This document shows, piece after piece, positions 34,134-45,340 of a DNA stretch of 64,000 nucleotides. Made by a program: the position numbers and the translations under genes. The stretch is taken from the NCBI GenBank assembly GCA_016271365.2, contig CM057458.1:204014501-204078500 (forward strand). Reading direction: 5' to 3'. Origin of the DNA: Neoceratodus forsteri (lineage: Eukaryota; Chordata; Ceratodontiformes; Ceratodontidae). Below the pieces are notes generated by a model. It did not search any database, was not told the DNA's origin, and saw nothing but the letters and a program-made list of their open reading frames with translations. Numbering within the stretch: position 1 is the stretch's first letter; the number at the start of each line of letters is the position of its first letter.

Positions 34134-35061
34134 ACTTCACGGCAGTTTGCAAGCTGCCTATGAGGCTGAAAAACAGTTTGGGTAACACTTCATTTAAAAG
34201 GAACAAAATGCATCACACTACACAATTGTTTTGTGCAAAACCTCCTTTGCTTTACTTGTTAAATAACGAGGAATGTACTTGCAGTGCTGAGTACTTTACA
34301 TAAAACATTTTTGCAGTTAGCAGTCCGAAACAGTTATTATCTCACCAGACCCTTCCCGTTTGTCCTTGTGTGAGCACAAGTTTATTCATGGCTCTATTGC
34401 CTAAATCCAACCTCCTTGAGGGTGTAGAAGTTCTGCACAAGTTCTCTTTTTATTTAATCAATGGGCATATCAGGGGACAATGTTATGTAGCTAAAATGTG
34501 TTTCCTTCTCTGTTTCATTCGGCCACCATTTTGCTACATCCAGGTCTTTAGCCATGACATGGCGGTATACACGGTAATAATTGATGTTTCTGACATTACT
34601 ACATCTTCCTCAGAGCTCAAAAGAGAACTTGTGCAGAATTTCTACACCATCAAGGAGGTTGGATTTAGGCAATAGAGCCATGAAGAAACTTGTGCACACA
34701 CGAGGACAAATGGGAACAGTCTGATGAGATAATAACTGCTTCAGACTGCTAACTGCAAAAATGTTTTATGTAAAGTATTTACTCAGCACTGAAAGTATGT
34801 TCCATGTCATTTAACAAGTAGAACAAAGGAGTTTTTGCACAGAAAAATTGTGTAGTGTGATGCATTTTGTTCCTTTTATGTGAAGTGACAATCAAACTGT
34901 TTAGCAGACACATAGGCAGCTTGCAAACTGATGTGAAGTCTACTTTTTATTCCTGAGGGAGTGGCACCACTTCATTTACACTGAGGGGTGAAAATTAAAT
35001 ATATAAATAAATGTTATACCACAGAGTGCATGAGCAAAAATGCACAGACCTAGGAAATTTC
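34134..35061. mobile_element. Foldback insertion with 15 bp target duplications
   Basis: The arms 34135-34460 and 34600-34938 are inverted copies (cttcacggcagtttgcaagc pairs with gcttgcaaactgatgtgaag), followed by a ~120 bp unpaired tail. It splits the L1 reading frame. Flanks ccattagaacattca (34119-34133 and 35062-35076) are a perfect 15 bp duplication. On the minus strand, 34613-34587 reads CTGAGGA, hairpin, GAAA, the same layout as in the Penelope terminal repeats at 17030-17056. Inference: a non-autonomous Penelope-type insertion rather than a cut-and-paste transposon. Confidence 0.7.
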
Positions 35062-35490
35062 CCATTAGAACATTCATTTGGGTCCGTAAACCTCCAAGGC
35101 TCAGTATTAATAAACTTGGAGCCCAGCATGATGCAAGTGGATTCACCTTATCGTGGTGGGAGAGATACCAGTGGCCATTCATCTTCAAGAAAGCAGTCCT
35201 CCATCTGCATGTAAATCTGATCAGATCCTCTAATTCACCATTATGGCTCAGACCAGAGTATAAATTACTGCAAACCAGTACACTCTTTGATTTTATCTAA
35301 AAGCTAAAGAACTCTTTAGATCTGGTATTGTCAAATGGGGAGGCAGTAAGGGAAATAAAGATGGAGGATCCACTAGCTGACAGTGATCACCAAATGGTGT
35401 AGTTTAATATCACAATGTGTGGGGAGCCAGAGAAATCAGTTACTTGGGTGGTAAACTTCAGGAGGGAAGACTTTGGGAGGATGCAGGAAG

Positions 35491-35815
35491 TATGTATTTA
35501 TTTATTGAATGTTGATGACCGGGTTGGCCCACTGGGCCCACGAAGGTCCCTTTTTCAGGGGTGACCCGGGGAACAGAAGCAATACAATACATACAATCAG
35601 GTGATCCAGAAGCAATACAATACATATAGTGAGGCGATACAGGGTTATGAGAAGTAGACAAGATAATGAGGATAACAGTACAGGCAATTATTCAAATCGT
35701 AGACCATAAGTGCAACACTTGAAAGATTTAAGGCAGTATTTAATGTAGGTTAAGGTGAGAAGAGAGGGGGGATGGGTGTTGTGATTAGGTACTAATTAAA
35801 TTGATAATAATTACA
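35491..35815 (-). repeat. Interspersed repeat with AAAT tail, copy 1
   Basis: Minus-strand reading ends gacccgg...aacccggtcatcaacattcaataaataaat. The end gggcccaacccggtcatcaa plus AATA repeats resembles aggacccggttatcaaagtc plus aaataaata at 59215-59275. The right boundary is approximate. Family unknown; probably the 3' end of a LINE or a SINE using it. Confidence 0.5.
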
Positions 35816-35934
35816 TTAAATACTGAAGGGAAACTGGAGGGCATACGGCAGGAGATGGACTCAGAGTAGAAATGGGATATTATTAAATGGTGTTTACAGA
35901 GGTAACAGAAGCCTGCACCAAGACACAGAGTAAG

Positions 35935-37874
35935 AGGAGCAGAGCAAGAAAACCATGCTGGTTGAACAGTAAGGTTGTGGAGGTGGTGAGGGAAAAATGA
36001 GTGGTGCATCAGAAATATAGGAGGACAGGGAGGGAAGTAGACAGGGAAGAATATGCAAGATGGTCCAGGGAGGAGACCAGAAAAATGAGAGAAGTCAAGG
36101 CCCAAAGGGAGCTGAGCTTAGTGCAGGGAATTAAGGGGGGGAAGACTTTTTCAGATACATCAGGGAGAAAAGGAAGTGCAAGGAGACAATAGTGAGGATA
36201 AAAATGAGTAGGGAGTGAGTGGAAAAGGGGAGGAACAGGCAAATGCACTGAATGAATACTTTTGCTCAGTGTTCATGGAAAAAAGGGGGGACCACTACCA
36301 CCATGGGCTGGGAGGGTGGGGACAGGGGGAGAGGAAGCGACAGATGGAAGAATTGAGGCAAGTAGAGTCCTAGAGGGACTGAGGGCACTGAAGGTAGACA
36401 ACGCACCATGACCAGATGATATCCACCCCAGGGTGCTGAGGGATATGGCAGAGGTGATAGCAGAGCCATTGGCAGATCTATGCAGCACCTCACTGGAGTT
36501 GGGATGTGTGCCGCTGGACTGGAAGATGACACATGTAATACCATTACACAAGAGAGGGCCAAGGGATGAACCGGGTAATAATAGTTCGGTAAGTCTCACC
36601 TCCATGGTGTGCAAACTCATGGAAATGATACTAAAGGAAAGACTGGTGTTATACCTGGAGGACAATGGCCTCCAGGATGTGAGGCAGCATGGGTTCATTT
36701 CAGAGAAGTCTTGTCAAACCAACTTGATACAATATTATGACTGGGTGACAGGTGAGCTGGATAAGGGCCATGTGGTGGATGTTGTTTACTTCAGCAAGGG
36801 TTTCAATTTGGTGTCTCATGGGCAGCTTCAGGGGAAACTAACTGCTGTAGGGGTAGGGGCAAGAATGATGAACTGGATTACAAGCTGGCTGAGTGGGAGG
36901 CTGTAACTGCTGGTGGTGAGAGGGGAGATCTCAACTCTAAGGCTGGTGATTAGTGGGGTGCCACAGGGCTCTGTGCTGGGGCCAGTATTATTTGTGCTCT
37001 TCATATCAGACATTGCACATGGGGTGGTGAGCAAGATAAGTCTGTTTGCTGGTGACACCAAAATCGGAGCAGTGGTGGATGGAGGGGAGGGATGGAAGCA
37101 GCTGCAGGGGGACCTAAGCAAGCTAGTGGAGTGGTCAGAGAGGTGGCAGCTGGGGTTCAATTCAAAGAAGTGCAAGGTTATTCATTTTGGGGTGAAGAAC
37201 CCAAGAAGAGAATACTGGCTGGGGGGGGTAAGCTGGGGATCACTGAGGAGGAGAAGGACCTAGGGGTAATGATAACAGGGACCATGAACAACACTGCCCA
37301 GTGCAGGAGAGTGGCTGCAAAAGTGAACAAAATGCTGGGGTGCATAGCATGGGGGTTTTCATCCAAGTGAAGAGAGGTGATCTTGACCATCTACAAGTCA
37401 CTGGCAAGACCACATTTAGAGTATTGTGTGCAGTTTTGGAGGCCATACCTAAAGTGTGATATCAAGATACTTGAGGGGGTGCAGAGAAGGGTAACAAAGA
37501 TGATATGTGGAATGGAGGGGAGAGACTATGAGAGCAGACTGGGAGACCTGCATATGTACACTCTGGAGGATAGAAGGGAAAGGGGGGACATGATGAAGAC
37601 ATTCAAGTATCTGAGGGGAATAAATAAAGTTGAGGCAGACCGGGTCTTTAAGATAAGGAAAGGGAGGGACACCAGGGGGCATGGGCTAAGAATAGAGGGG
37701 GGAAGATTTAGGAGGGAAAAGAGGAGACACTATTTCACAGACAGGGTGGTAGGAAAATGGAATGCACTATCAGAATGGGTGGTATCATGTAAATCTGTGA
37801 ACAGTTTCAAAAGGGCATGGGACAGGGAACAGGGGAGAGTGAGAGTGGGGAAGGTTGGGGTGGCAGTGGGATGA
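35935..37874 (+). pseudogene. CR1 copy 2 reverse transcriptase region
   Basis: From left to right: VVHQKYRRTGREVDREEYAR (36001), then MLRDMAEVIAEPLADLC (36433), WKMTHVIPLHKRGPRDEP, VRQHGFISEKSCQTNLI, VYFSKGFNLVSH (from DFSKAFD-VPH), SGVPQGSVLGPVLFVLFI, and ISLFAGDTKIG, where the catalytic FADD has become FAGD. The C-terminal part (37377-37874) is open for 165 codons: RPHLEYCVQFWRPYLKCDI, then TLEDRRERGDMMKTFKYLRG. A stop at 36904 and frameshifts near 37250 and 37370 break it. It is inactive also because of the lost catalytic Asp. Confidence 0.88.
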
Positions 37875-39281
37875 GAAAGGGGGGGTGGGGCAGCTGCAAA
37901 TTAGGGGTGCTAGCTGCACACTCGAGCAGACTTAGATAGACCAGATGGTCTGTTTCTGCTGGCACATTCGTATGTTCATATGTTCATATCTATATTGCAA
38001 CCCCCAGAAATGCTGAGAGAGAACCCTTGTATATCTGGGTCAAGTTAAAGTTCTTAAACAAACTAACTTAATGATCTTTATGGTCAAACCCACAGATCAC
38101 ATTTGATGATCTGCTTTTAGAAAATTCTGAATTGGCCAGTACAGGGATACTTAAAGTCAAGGATGTGCTAGCCAGTGATACAGAGAATCATCCATCCTTT
38201 AGAGAACTGAAAGACAAGTACAACTTGCATAAATTCAAATTTTACTACTACCTGCAGATAAGAGATCCTTAAAGGCCACTTCACTCCTACTAGACTATTT
38301 TCTCCCTAACTGCTCAGAATGAATACAATTTGTTAAAATGGGATAAATGAAAAGAGGGGCTAGTTTAACCTGTAGTGTCCTATCTAATAGTATCCCGTCT
38401 CTAACACTTCAAGTCAAAAAAAGCAGGTATTGGATCTCGGTATGAACATCACCGATCAAGATTGGGAGTCCACCTGGAGAAAAGACTACCACTGCAGTAT
38501 GGAGTTGCAAGGTAAGCTTCCTCAGTACAAAATATTGCATCACTTTTAAATGTCTCCACAAAATATTTAATAATTTTTAAATGTCTCCCCAAAAAATTGA
38601 ATAGTATGGGATTTATGGATAACAATGAATGCTGGAGATGTAAGCAAACCATTGTTGATCTTAACCCCATGTTATGGTCCAGCCCAAAAATAATTTACCT
38701 ATGATTTGAGGTCCACTCTATATGTGAGAAAGTCACAAAGACACACTTATCTCTCACACCATCAATATTTATTTATTTATTTAAAAATTGGTAACCATGA
38801 AAGGCACACTGGCCCAGATATTCAAAGGGTTGCATGTATAGCGAGGTTCTTATGCGGCGCACTCAAAAATGCGCCATTCTGCAATATTCAGAAGGGGCCA
38901 GTTGAGCCACCGAAAACATGCTGAACAACAGCGCAATGGAAATGAAGGCATGCGCAACCGAAGGGGGCGGGTCCATGCATAAAGTGCGCAATGCGATATC
39001 CGAACACTTGCGCAATGCACAAGAGTGGCTGAGCCGGAAGTTGCGCAGTACCGGATTTGAGCCAAAATAAAAAGGCTCAAGGAAGCGGCGCAAGAACCCT
39101 AGCAGGCCGCAAACTGGGGGAGAGAGACAGAGAGAGAGAGACAGGAGCTGGAAGGGCAGAGAGGGACAGTGGGTCCAGGAGGACAGAGAGGCCAGTGGGG
39201 GGTGCCCGGTGCAGTGGAAGCAGCAGTGGGGGCAGCGGGGGTAACACAGGAACAGCAGCCGGGGGGGCAGAAGCCAGGGAG

Positions 39282-40536
39282 ATGGACAGTGTCAGCTTCC
39301 ACATGGAAGCTGTAATGAGGGGGGTGAGACACCATGCTGCAGGGGGACGTGGCCGCGGAGGGGCCCGTCGGCGGTATGCCCCCGACAGGCAGTATCGTGC
39401 CCGCATCAGCTTCGAGCTGTACACAGACGTCGGGATTGTAGCCCGGTACCGCCTGAACAGGGCAATACTGAGACGGCTCAGTGAGCTGTGCAGTGATGTG
39501 ATGCAGGCACCCTCACGACGGAGTCATGCTCTGTCCATGGAGACCAAGGTGACAGCCTGCATGTGCCTGCTCACCACGGGCACCTTCAGAGGGCCGACAG
39601 GGGACACCACAGGCATTACACAGTCGGCCATGTCACGCATCCTCACCCAATTCCTCAGCGCACTGCTGCCTCATGCGTGGAGTACATCCATTTCCCCAGC
39701 ACGCGCAGAGAGCATAACAAACATGCAGGAGTTCCACAGGGTAGCACATATGCCTGGCGTGCTAGGGGCCATAGACTGCACCCATGTGGTCATTCGCGAC
39801 ACCACCTGGCCCTGACGGCCATGCTTATCGGAACCAAAAGGCTTTTCCAGTGTCAACTGCCAGGTGGTGTGTGATGCCACTGCGGCATCATCAATGTCTG
39901 TGCCACACACACCTGGTGGAGCACATGATGCCTTCATATGGCACCAGTCTGCACTGTGCCATCGATTCGAGTGGGAACATCCCCACGGGTCATCTAGTGG
40001 GTGAGTACACATGTATGGAATGCAAACTCTGTGCAAGGGTGGGAATGACACAGGTGCCATGGTAGTGGCACACAAGGATATGGGCAATATGGACCTGACA
40101 TGACACTGATCTCCACTATCTCCACACAGGTGACTGCGGATACCCACTCCGTCCCTGGCTGCTCACACCATACCAGCGCCCCACGACCCCAGCGCAGCTC
40201 GGTTTCAATGAGGCACATGCCGCAACACGTAACATCATAGAGCGGGTGTTTGGGATGCTCAAGGCACGCTTCCGATGCCTGGACACCTCCGGCGGAGCCC
40301 TACAGTACAGTCCCCAAAAGGCCTGTGGGATATTCCTGGCCTGTTGCATCCTGCACAACATGGCCAAAGACCATGGGATAGCCGTACAGGTCCAAGAGGG
40401 GGACAGCGATGGGGACGCCAGTGGCGTCGGTGATGTGGGTGATGAGCAGCCCCAGGATGGAGGGACCCTGACTGACCCGGCAGGCCCAGCTGCACGGGAC
40501 ACCATTGCAGAAGAGCACTATGCCCAACACAGGTAA
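39282..40536 (+). pseudogene. HARBI1-like transposase with one intron
   Basis: Exon 1 (39282-40000): RYRLNRAILRRLSELCSDVM, SRRSHALSMETKVTACMCLL, GDTTGITQSAMSRILTQFL and the first catalytic Asp in GAIDCTHV (39774-39776). Frameshifts lie near 39813, 39838 and 39970. The second Asp is in PGGAHDAFIWHQSALC (39927-39929). An intron 40001-40129 (GTGAGT...CACAG) is supported because splicing joins HLV to GDCGYPLRPWLLTP in frame. Exon 2 carries the catalytic Glu in NIIERVFGMLKARFRC (40240-40242), then ACCILHNMAKDHG. A CAG-GTAAGT at 40528-40536 is a strong donor, so a further exon is possible. All three DDE acids are retained. The frame is also open upstream to 39057, so the start is uncertain. Confidence 0.88.
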
Positions 40537-41040
40537 GTCAAGGGACATGTGCAGGCAACACTGTCCATGCCAAACCACAGGCACACAGGGAACACACCGT
40601 GCATGAAGGTCAGGGAGTTGAAGGGTCCAGGCATACCAACACACCATCAGAGAGGTGAGCACTCATATGGACACACACACACAGGCAGCATACAGGGGCA
40701 GCAGCACAGCACTGCGTGAAATGACATTGCCAACACACAGCACCACCAACCACCCCACCACCTGGACTGTCCACATACGTGTCAGGACCTGGGCAACTGC
40801 ACCTTGGTGTACAGTGCAATGCAGGCATCATCATGCACACGCACCTGTGGACAGCAGTTGGGAGAGTGTGCAGGTGGTCCGTGTGTCAGCTTGGTGAGCA
40901 GAGCACCCAGCAGTGCACTGCCCACCATGACACACATTGCACACAGGGCAGCACCAGACAGGGCCTGCATTGGGAGACAGCTCAGTCAGGTAGCACTGTC
41001 CCACGGCCACCACGGATGCATGGGTGGCCCCGCCGCGGGC

Positions 41041-42621
41041 CTACCAGCACTGGCAGGCTGAGCAGGGGCCACATCGGGTGGCTTGGTGCACCACCAGGGG
41101 TCCCAGTGCGACGCGACCTTGCCTGCACAGGGTCTGCATCCTGCCAAACAAACTTGCACCAGGGGTGCTGGGATGCCCACAGCAGAACCAGGTCGACAGG
41201 CCTGGTGTCGCTGACGACGGGAACAGGGAGTGGAGTGCGACTGTGTGGGTGTGTGGTACAGGGGCACCTGACAGTGTGGCCAATGCGTTCGCCACAGAGA
41301 CCACTGCCTGGGTCAGCCTGTCAATGGCAGCGGTCACATCCGTCCGCATAAGGACCAGCTCGGCTTGGTCCCGAGCACACTCCCTGCTATGCCACTCCAC
41401 GGACACAGACAGTGCCTCCACGGACCTTGCAACCTGCCCCTGCAGCTGTACCGACTCCTGCAGCAGGCGGGTGTGCACGTCCAATGGGTACTGTGCCCCA
41501 ATGGCATCGTCACCCCCAGGGTGTGGACGGTCCTGGTGCACAGCACCCCTTGAGGGTGGGCACTGTTCGCCAGGACCAGGTATGGGCGGATCAAAGGGCG
41601 GTGGACATGTGCCACTGCTGACACTGTCCCCCAGACCTGGTGTGCAACTGCTGCTGCCGCCCTCCAACTGCTGAGCCCCAGGTCCACCTGTTCCACCTCC
41701 GTGCTGTCAACAGTGCCAGACACCTGCACAGCCACCGATGCTGCCCCAACGGTGCTGACAGGCACAGCCTGGGACTGTGCCAGCATGCTGGTACACAGGT
41801 GTGAACCAGGAAGGCCCAGGGGCACGTGCTGGCCTGCCATGTGTCCGTCGTGGGACACACACCTATCACTGGCCATTGCAGGCCTGCTATCATCAATGGT
41901 GCAGGTGCGTGCCACTGCCATAGGCACAGCATGCTGGCATACCTGCATGCCAGACTGCTGTGACACAGGCTGTGCACCCCCTGCACCCGTATCACTGACG
42001 CCGGAGTTGTTGGCCCAGCCTGCATGCTGCTGCAGTGCCTGCAGGCTGGTGGCAGAGGTGGATGGTCCTCCTCCACGTCCAGCAGGTCTGCCTCACTGTC
42101 TGAACCCACCACCACCACCGTCTCCTGCAGATGAACAGGATCTGTAACAGAAAGAGAGTACATGTGAGTGCATGTGAACAACAGCCCCAACAACATCACC
42201 AAGTCATACCGTGCAGTGATGGGCTTCCACACTGTCTGAATCCTCCGCCTGGAGCGCCGCAGTAACTTTCGGCTGCATGGCCGTGACCAGTGTCTCCTCT
42301 GTAGGGTCAGCTGCAACACCACTGGTGAGCCCCACCAGTGCCAGCACGTGCCACCCTGAAGGCTGCCACCTTCTCCTTCAGCCTCCTGCGGTCAGTCCCA
42401 TCTTCTTCTGGCATTCCTGCACGGCGCTGGTGGCTTCCGTGCAGGTTGGACGCCGAGCTACCCCTCCCATGCAGCTGCAGCTTCTGAGGGTGCCCCTCCG
42501 TCCACTCAATACTGGCTCATCCTCCAGGTAGGCCTGGAAGAGGCCTCGGTCTCTGCCGTGGTGAAGTTCGGCCTCCTCCTATGCCCGCCTCCACACCCTC
42601 AGCCTGGCTCTGGTCAGTCAT
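41041..42621 (-). pseudogene. Harbinger accessory gene A: Myb/SANT-like protein (minus strand)
   Basis: The start codon is at 42621-42619 on the minus strand (MTDQSQAE). It is followed by RPNFTTAETEA and, in the next frame, AYLEDEPVLSGRRGTL and TSAVQECQKK; RRLKEKVAAFRVA then follows in a third frame. The F-T-x-x-E-T-E-A...C-x-K-K pattern is that of Myb/SANT-like DNA-binding domains of Harbinger accessory proteins. A 68 bp intron (42209-42142 on minus; GTATG...TTACAG) precedes an acidic exon, SDSEADLLDVEEDHPPL. The C-terminal part (41667-41041) is open and contains a likely coiled coil, TRLLQESVQLQGQVARSVEA to RLTQAVVSVANALATL. Exon joins beyond the first intron are not resolved. Such proteins bring transposase to DNA and the nucleus. 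Confidence 0.7.
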
Positions 42622-43538
42622 GGTGATCTGTATGGGTGAAGTGGACACCTGTCACTGTGCAGTCCACAGCATTTCCCCATGAGCATAGCTGCCCGGCCCG
42701 AGGCAGAAACCCCCTTTCCTCTCCGCATGGCAGATACTGATAGAAAGGGTGCCCTTTGTCCCTTTCTAAGTGCCCTTCTATCATGCTCAGCCCCTCAACC
42801 TTTATCATCCTCCAGCACCCCTGCCCATGAGCATTGTCCTGAGCATCACACAGCATGTAACTCACCTCTCACCTGCAGCAACCAAATCTGGCGGCACAAC
42901 CACTGTCCTTAATTTTTATAGCACAACACATGCAAATGGGGTGTGAAGCAACTTCAATGACATGCTAATCGTGCCACCGCGCTTTGAATGGCTGATCGAA
43001 TGATTTGCATATGTCGGCTGAATATCGCGTATTGCGCTTAGCGCATACGGAAGGTCCGCTGAGCCGATGGCGCATGTTTGTGGCTGTGCTACACTGCATT
43101 GCACATGCCCAGACAGGTTACGCATGTCGTCGATCACGCTGCAGACCTGCCTGAGCGCGATAAGCGATTCAGGCCATGGCCACCATTGTGCCGAGTGGCG
43201 CTACAGCACTGGGCACTATATGGGCGTTATGGCACTTCTGCGCGATAGTCCACCATGGCACTGGTGCTCTGCTTGGCAGTCGCGCAGGATGCCTATCGTC
43301 CTATGGCGCTAGTGTGTAGCCTTGCGTCATTGCTGTGACCTTATGTATGCCCTCTGACCCTGGCGCTGTTGGCATGCCATGTGTACCTCCTATTACGCTG
43401 TCTGGTGACGGCGCCATATAAAATAACGGCGCTGTTCGAACAGCGCGATTGGAGCCTGTGCTGGTCTATTGTCGCAACAACTCCACGTGGGGTTACGGCG
43501 CAGCGGGGCGCCATATTGCCTGCTGTAAAGTTGGTGCC
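42622..43538. promoter_or_regulatory. Central divergent promoter region of the Harbinger element
   Basis: This 0.9 kb non-coding region lies between the starts of the two Myb/SANT-like genes, which point away from each other. It contains a TATA-like box tataaaat at 43417-43424, ~115 bp before the gene B start. It also has clustered motifs seen in the element's ends: gaatatcgcg, ttgcgc and gcgcat between about 43018 and 43070, and gcgcgata further on. Regulation by binding of element proteins to these motifs is inference. Confidence 0.5.
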
Positions 43539-45340
43539 ATGGCTAGGAGGAGGGCAGTGTCCTGGAGCCAGCTTGAAGTGGCCAACCTGGTGGCCCTGGT
43601 GGAGCCCCACTGTGAGGCACTGTATGGTGAGGCCCCCCTCACCATGCCTAGGACCCATGTGTGGCAGCAAGTGGCCACTGACCTGGTGGAGGTCACTGGC
43701 GGGGCCGGTCTGCTGAGCAGTGCGGCACTGGTACAGTGACCTCCGCGGAGGCGCGGGAACTGTTGACGCCGGCGTTCACATGCCAGGCGGGCGTGGTGCC
43801 TAGGCCAGGTGAGTGTACCATCTATGCACCTATATTCTCTGTGGGGGTGTGTGTGTGCTTGGGTGGCTGTGCATAGGTGTGTCAGTGTGTGCAGCTGTGC
43901 GATGGATGGTTATGGCTGTGTGGGCAGGCACTCTCACTGGGGCAGGGGGCACTCTGCTTTTGAGTCACACTGATGTTTGTCTCAACATATGTCACCCAGG
44001 CCGGATGGCGAGGACACAGGACCAGGGTGATGTGGCCATGCCAGGGCCCCGGTGCCAGGGGTGTTGTGCCACAGCAGCAGCAACAGCGTCAGACCCAGCT
44101 GCTGGAGGAGTGAGTATCATTACTTCATGGATGCTATTGCATGCTGGGGGCAAGACCACCAGCCATGCGGGACACAACCAAAGGGGAGGTCATAGTTCCA
44201 CTATACAAAACACTAGTGAGTCCCCACACTGGAGTACAGTGTACAGTTCCGGAGACCATACCTGCGTATGGACATGGACTGGGTGGAGAGGGTTCAGAGG
44301 AGGCGACATGGATGGTGCATGGATTGCATCACAAGTCCTATGCAGACAGGTTGGCGGAACTGAACATGTACTCCCTGGAGGGAGGAGGTGTGGGGATATG
44401 ATGGGGACATACAAGTATCCTACAGGGGGAACAGAGTGCAGAAAACAATATTTGTAAGCTGTAAAGGATGTTCCAGGACTAGAGGGCATGGGATGCAGTT
44501 GGAGGGGTTGTTTAAGAGGAAACATGAGAAAGTATTTCTTCACAGGATGGGTGGTGGACAAGTGGAACACCCTGCCAGAGGAAGTGGTGGGGGCTGACTT
44601 GGTCACGGGATTTATGAATGCATGGGTTAGCCATAAAGGAATTCTGGAGGTCAGGGGTGAGGGGGAACGGACTTATAGGACAACAGAGTGAACGTACAAG
44701 GTCAAATGGACAGACTGGGTGTCCCATAGGCCCTTATCTGCCGACACTGTCTATGTATACATGTATGTAGGCATGACACAGGTGACCTGCATCACAGTGC
44801 AGCATCACGGCACGTCTGTGTATGCATCACAGGTGGTCCAGGCATGCACTGGGCACATAGCTGTGTAACTGGCATCGCACCACGTTGCCACATCACTTGC
44901 CAGCCTAGTTTGTACTGTGATTGACGTGGGCAGTGTGTGTGGGTGGTGGTGTGCATAGCTGGTGCTGCCTGTTTGTGATGGCCATGTGCATGTTCACTGT
45001 GGGGGCATGCCATCACAGGTGCGGACATTGGGTTATATGGCTTGCAGGTTGGGTGGTGTTCAGGGTTGTGGTCAGTCTCAGCCATTGACTGTGTTCCCAT
45101 TTTCCTAGGCCTCGAGGTACTCAGGAGGATTGAGAGGGGTATCTGCACCCTCACCCAGGTGTCACAGGAGAACCAGGCGATACTGCAGGCCACACAGCGC
45201 CATGGTTCCAGGAGGCGGAGGCACAGGACGGGACACCAGCAGGGGAAGACCGGCAGCCAGCTGAGCCATAGGCCACATTCCCTCCCACTTCTCCCATCCC
45301 TATCACCCTGCCTTCCCTCTCCAGGTTTTATTCCCTCCCC
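43539..45340 (+). pseudogene. Harbinger accessory gene B: second Myb/SANT-like protein, three exons
   Basis: The start is at 43539 (MARRRAVSWSQLEVANLVAL), followed by RTHVWQQVATDLVEVTGGAG and a final SANT helix that appears in a shifted frame (WYSDLR, about 43735). This three-helix Trp-spaced layout fits a Myb/SANT-like domain. Proposed introns are 43809-43999 (GTGAGT...CCCAG) and about 44109-45108 (GTGAGT...CCTAG). Exon 2 is short and proline/glutamine-rich. Exon 3 (45109-45340) encodes LEVLRRIERGICTLTQVSQE, then NQAILQATQRHGSRRRRHR, an amphipathic helix plus basic tail (possible nuclear signal). The second intron holds a CR1 fragment. It differs in sequence from gene A. Confidence 0.7.
44148..44768 (+). 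mobile_element. CR1-type LINE fragment inside Harbinger gene B intron
   Basis: C-terminal CR1 ORF2 remnants: GEVIVPLYKTLVS, then KSYADRLAELNMYSLEG (about 44330-44385), then FFTGWVVDKWNTLPEEVVGA in another frame. The 3' end has cccttatctgccgacactgtctatg. It is truncated at the 5' end and inserted after the Harbinger. Confidence 0.82.

Larger units (their letters stand above)
35301..37994 (+). mobile_element. CR1-type LINE copy 2, 5'-truncated, inside the L1
   Basis: It begins within the endonuclease (LDLVLSNGEAVREIKMEDPL, SDHQMV) and runs to the CR1-like tail gaccagatggtctgtttctg ending near 37994. The L1 reading resumes soon after. The subfamily differs from copy 1 in its 3' end (cgtatgttcatatgttcat). 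It is interrupted at about 35491-35815. Confidence 0.85.
32678..38750 (+). mobile_element. L1/Tx1-type LINE ORF2, decayed and interrupted
   Basis: ORF2 pieces are at 32678-34133, 35062-35300 and 37995-38740. The first contains LAKFEMNKIISDQAEYALYRTKQCYWESG, then TWPDGILEEFYN, SPYMFLLSIDPLIQAL and FAFIDN (from FADD), then VNWSKTQALHL and KMILVPKIFCIFQ. The second continues IRTFIWVRKPPRLSINKLG. The third ends ECWRCKQTIVDLN...WSSPKI, the Cys-containing C-terminus of L1/Tx1 proteins. Between the pieces lie a foldback element (34134-35061) and a CR1 (about 35301-37994). The endonuclease part is not visible. Confidence 0.78.

Noticed and set aside
36266..36698. Minus-strand frames of 98 and 141 codons
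   Set aside because: They lie antisense to the CR1 copy 2 reverse transcriptase, which has clear motifs on the plus strand.
41701..42147. Plus-strand frames of 148 and 216 codons opposite gene A
   Set aside because: They are antisense shadows of the minus-strand Myb/SANT-like gene, whose residues, intron and start are better supported.
42940..43330. A second pair of Harbinger ends inside the large element, which would make it two abutting transposons
   Set aside because: GAATATC- and GCGC-type motifs occur here, but I found no GGCC-GATATTC terminus with a 3 bp duplication. It remains the main alternative to the three-gene interpretation.
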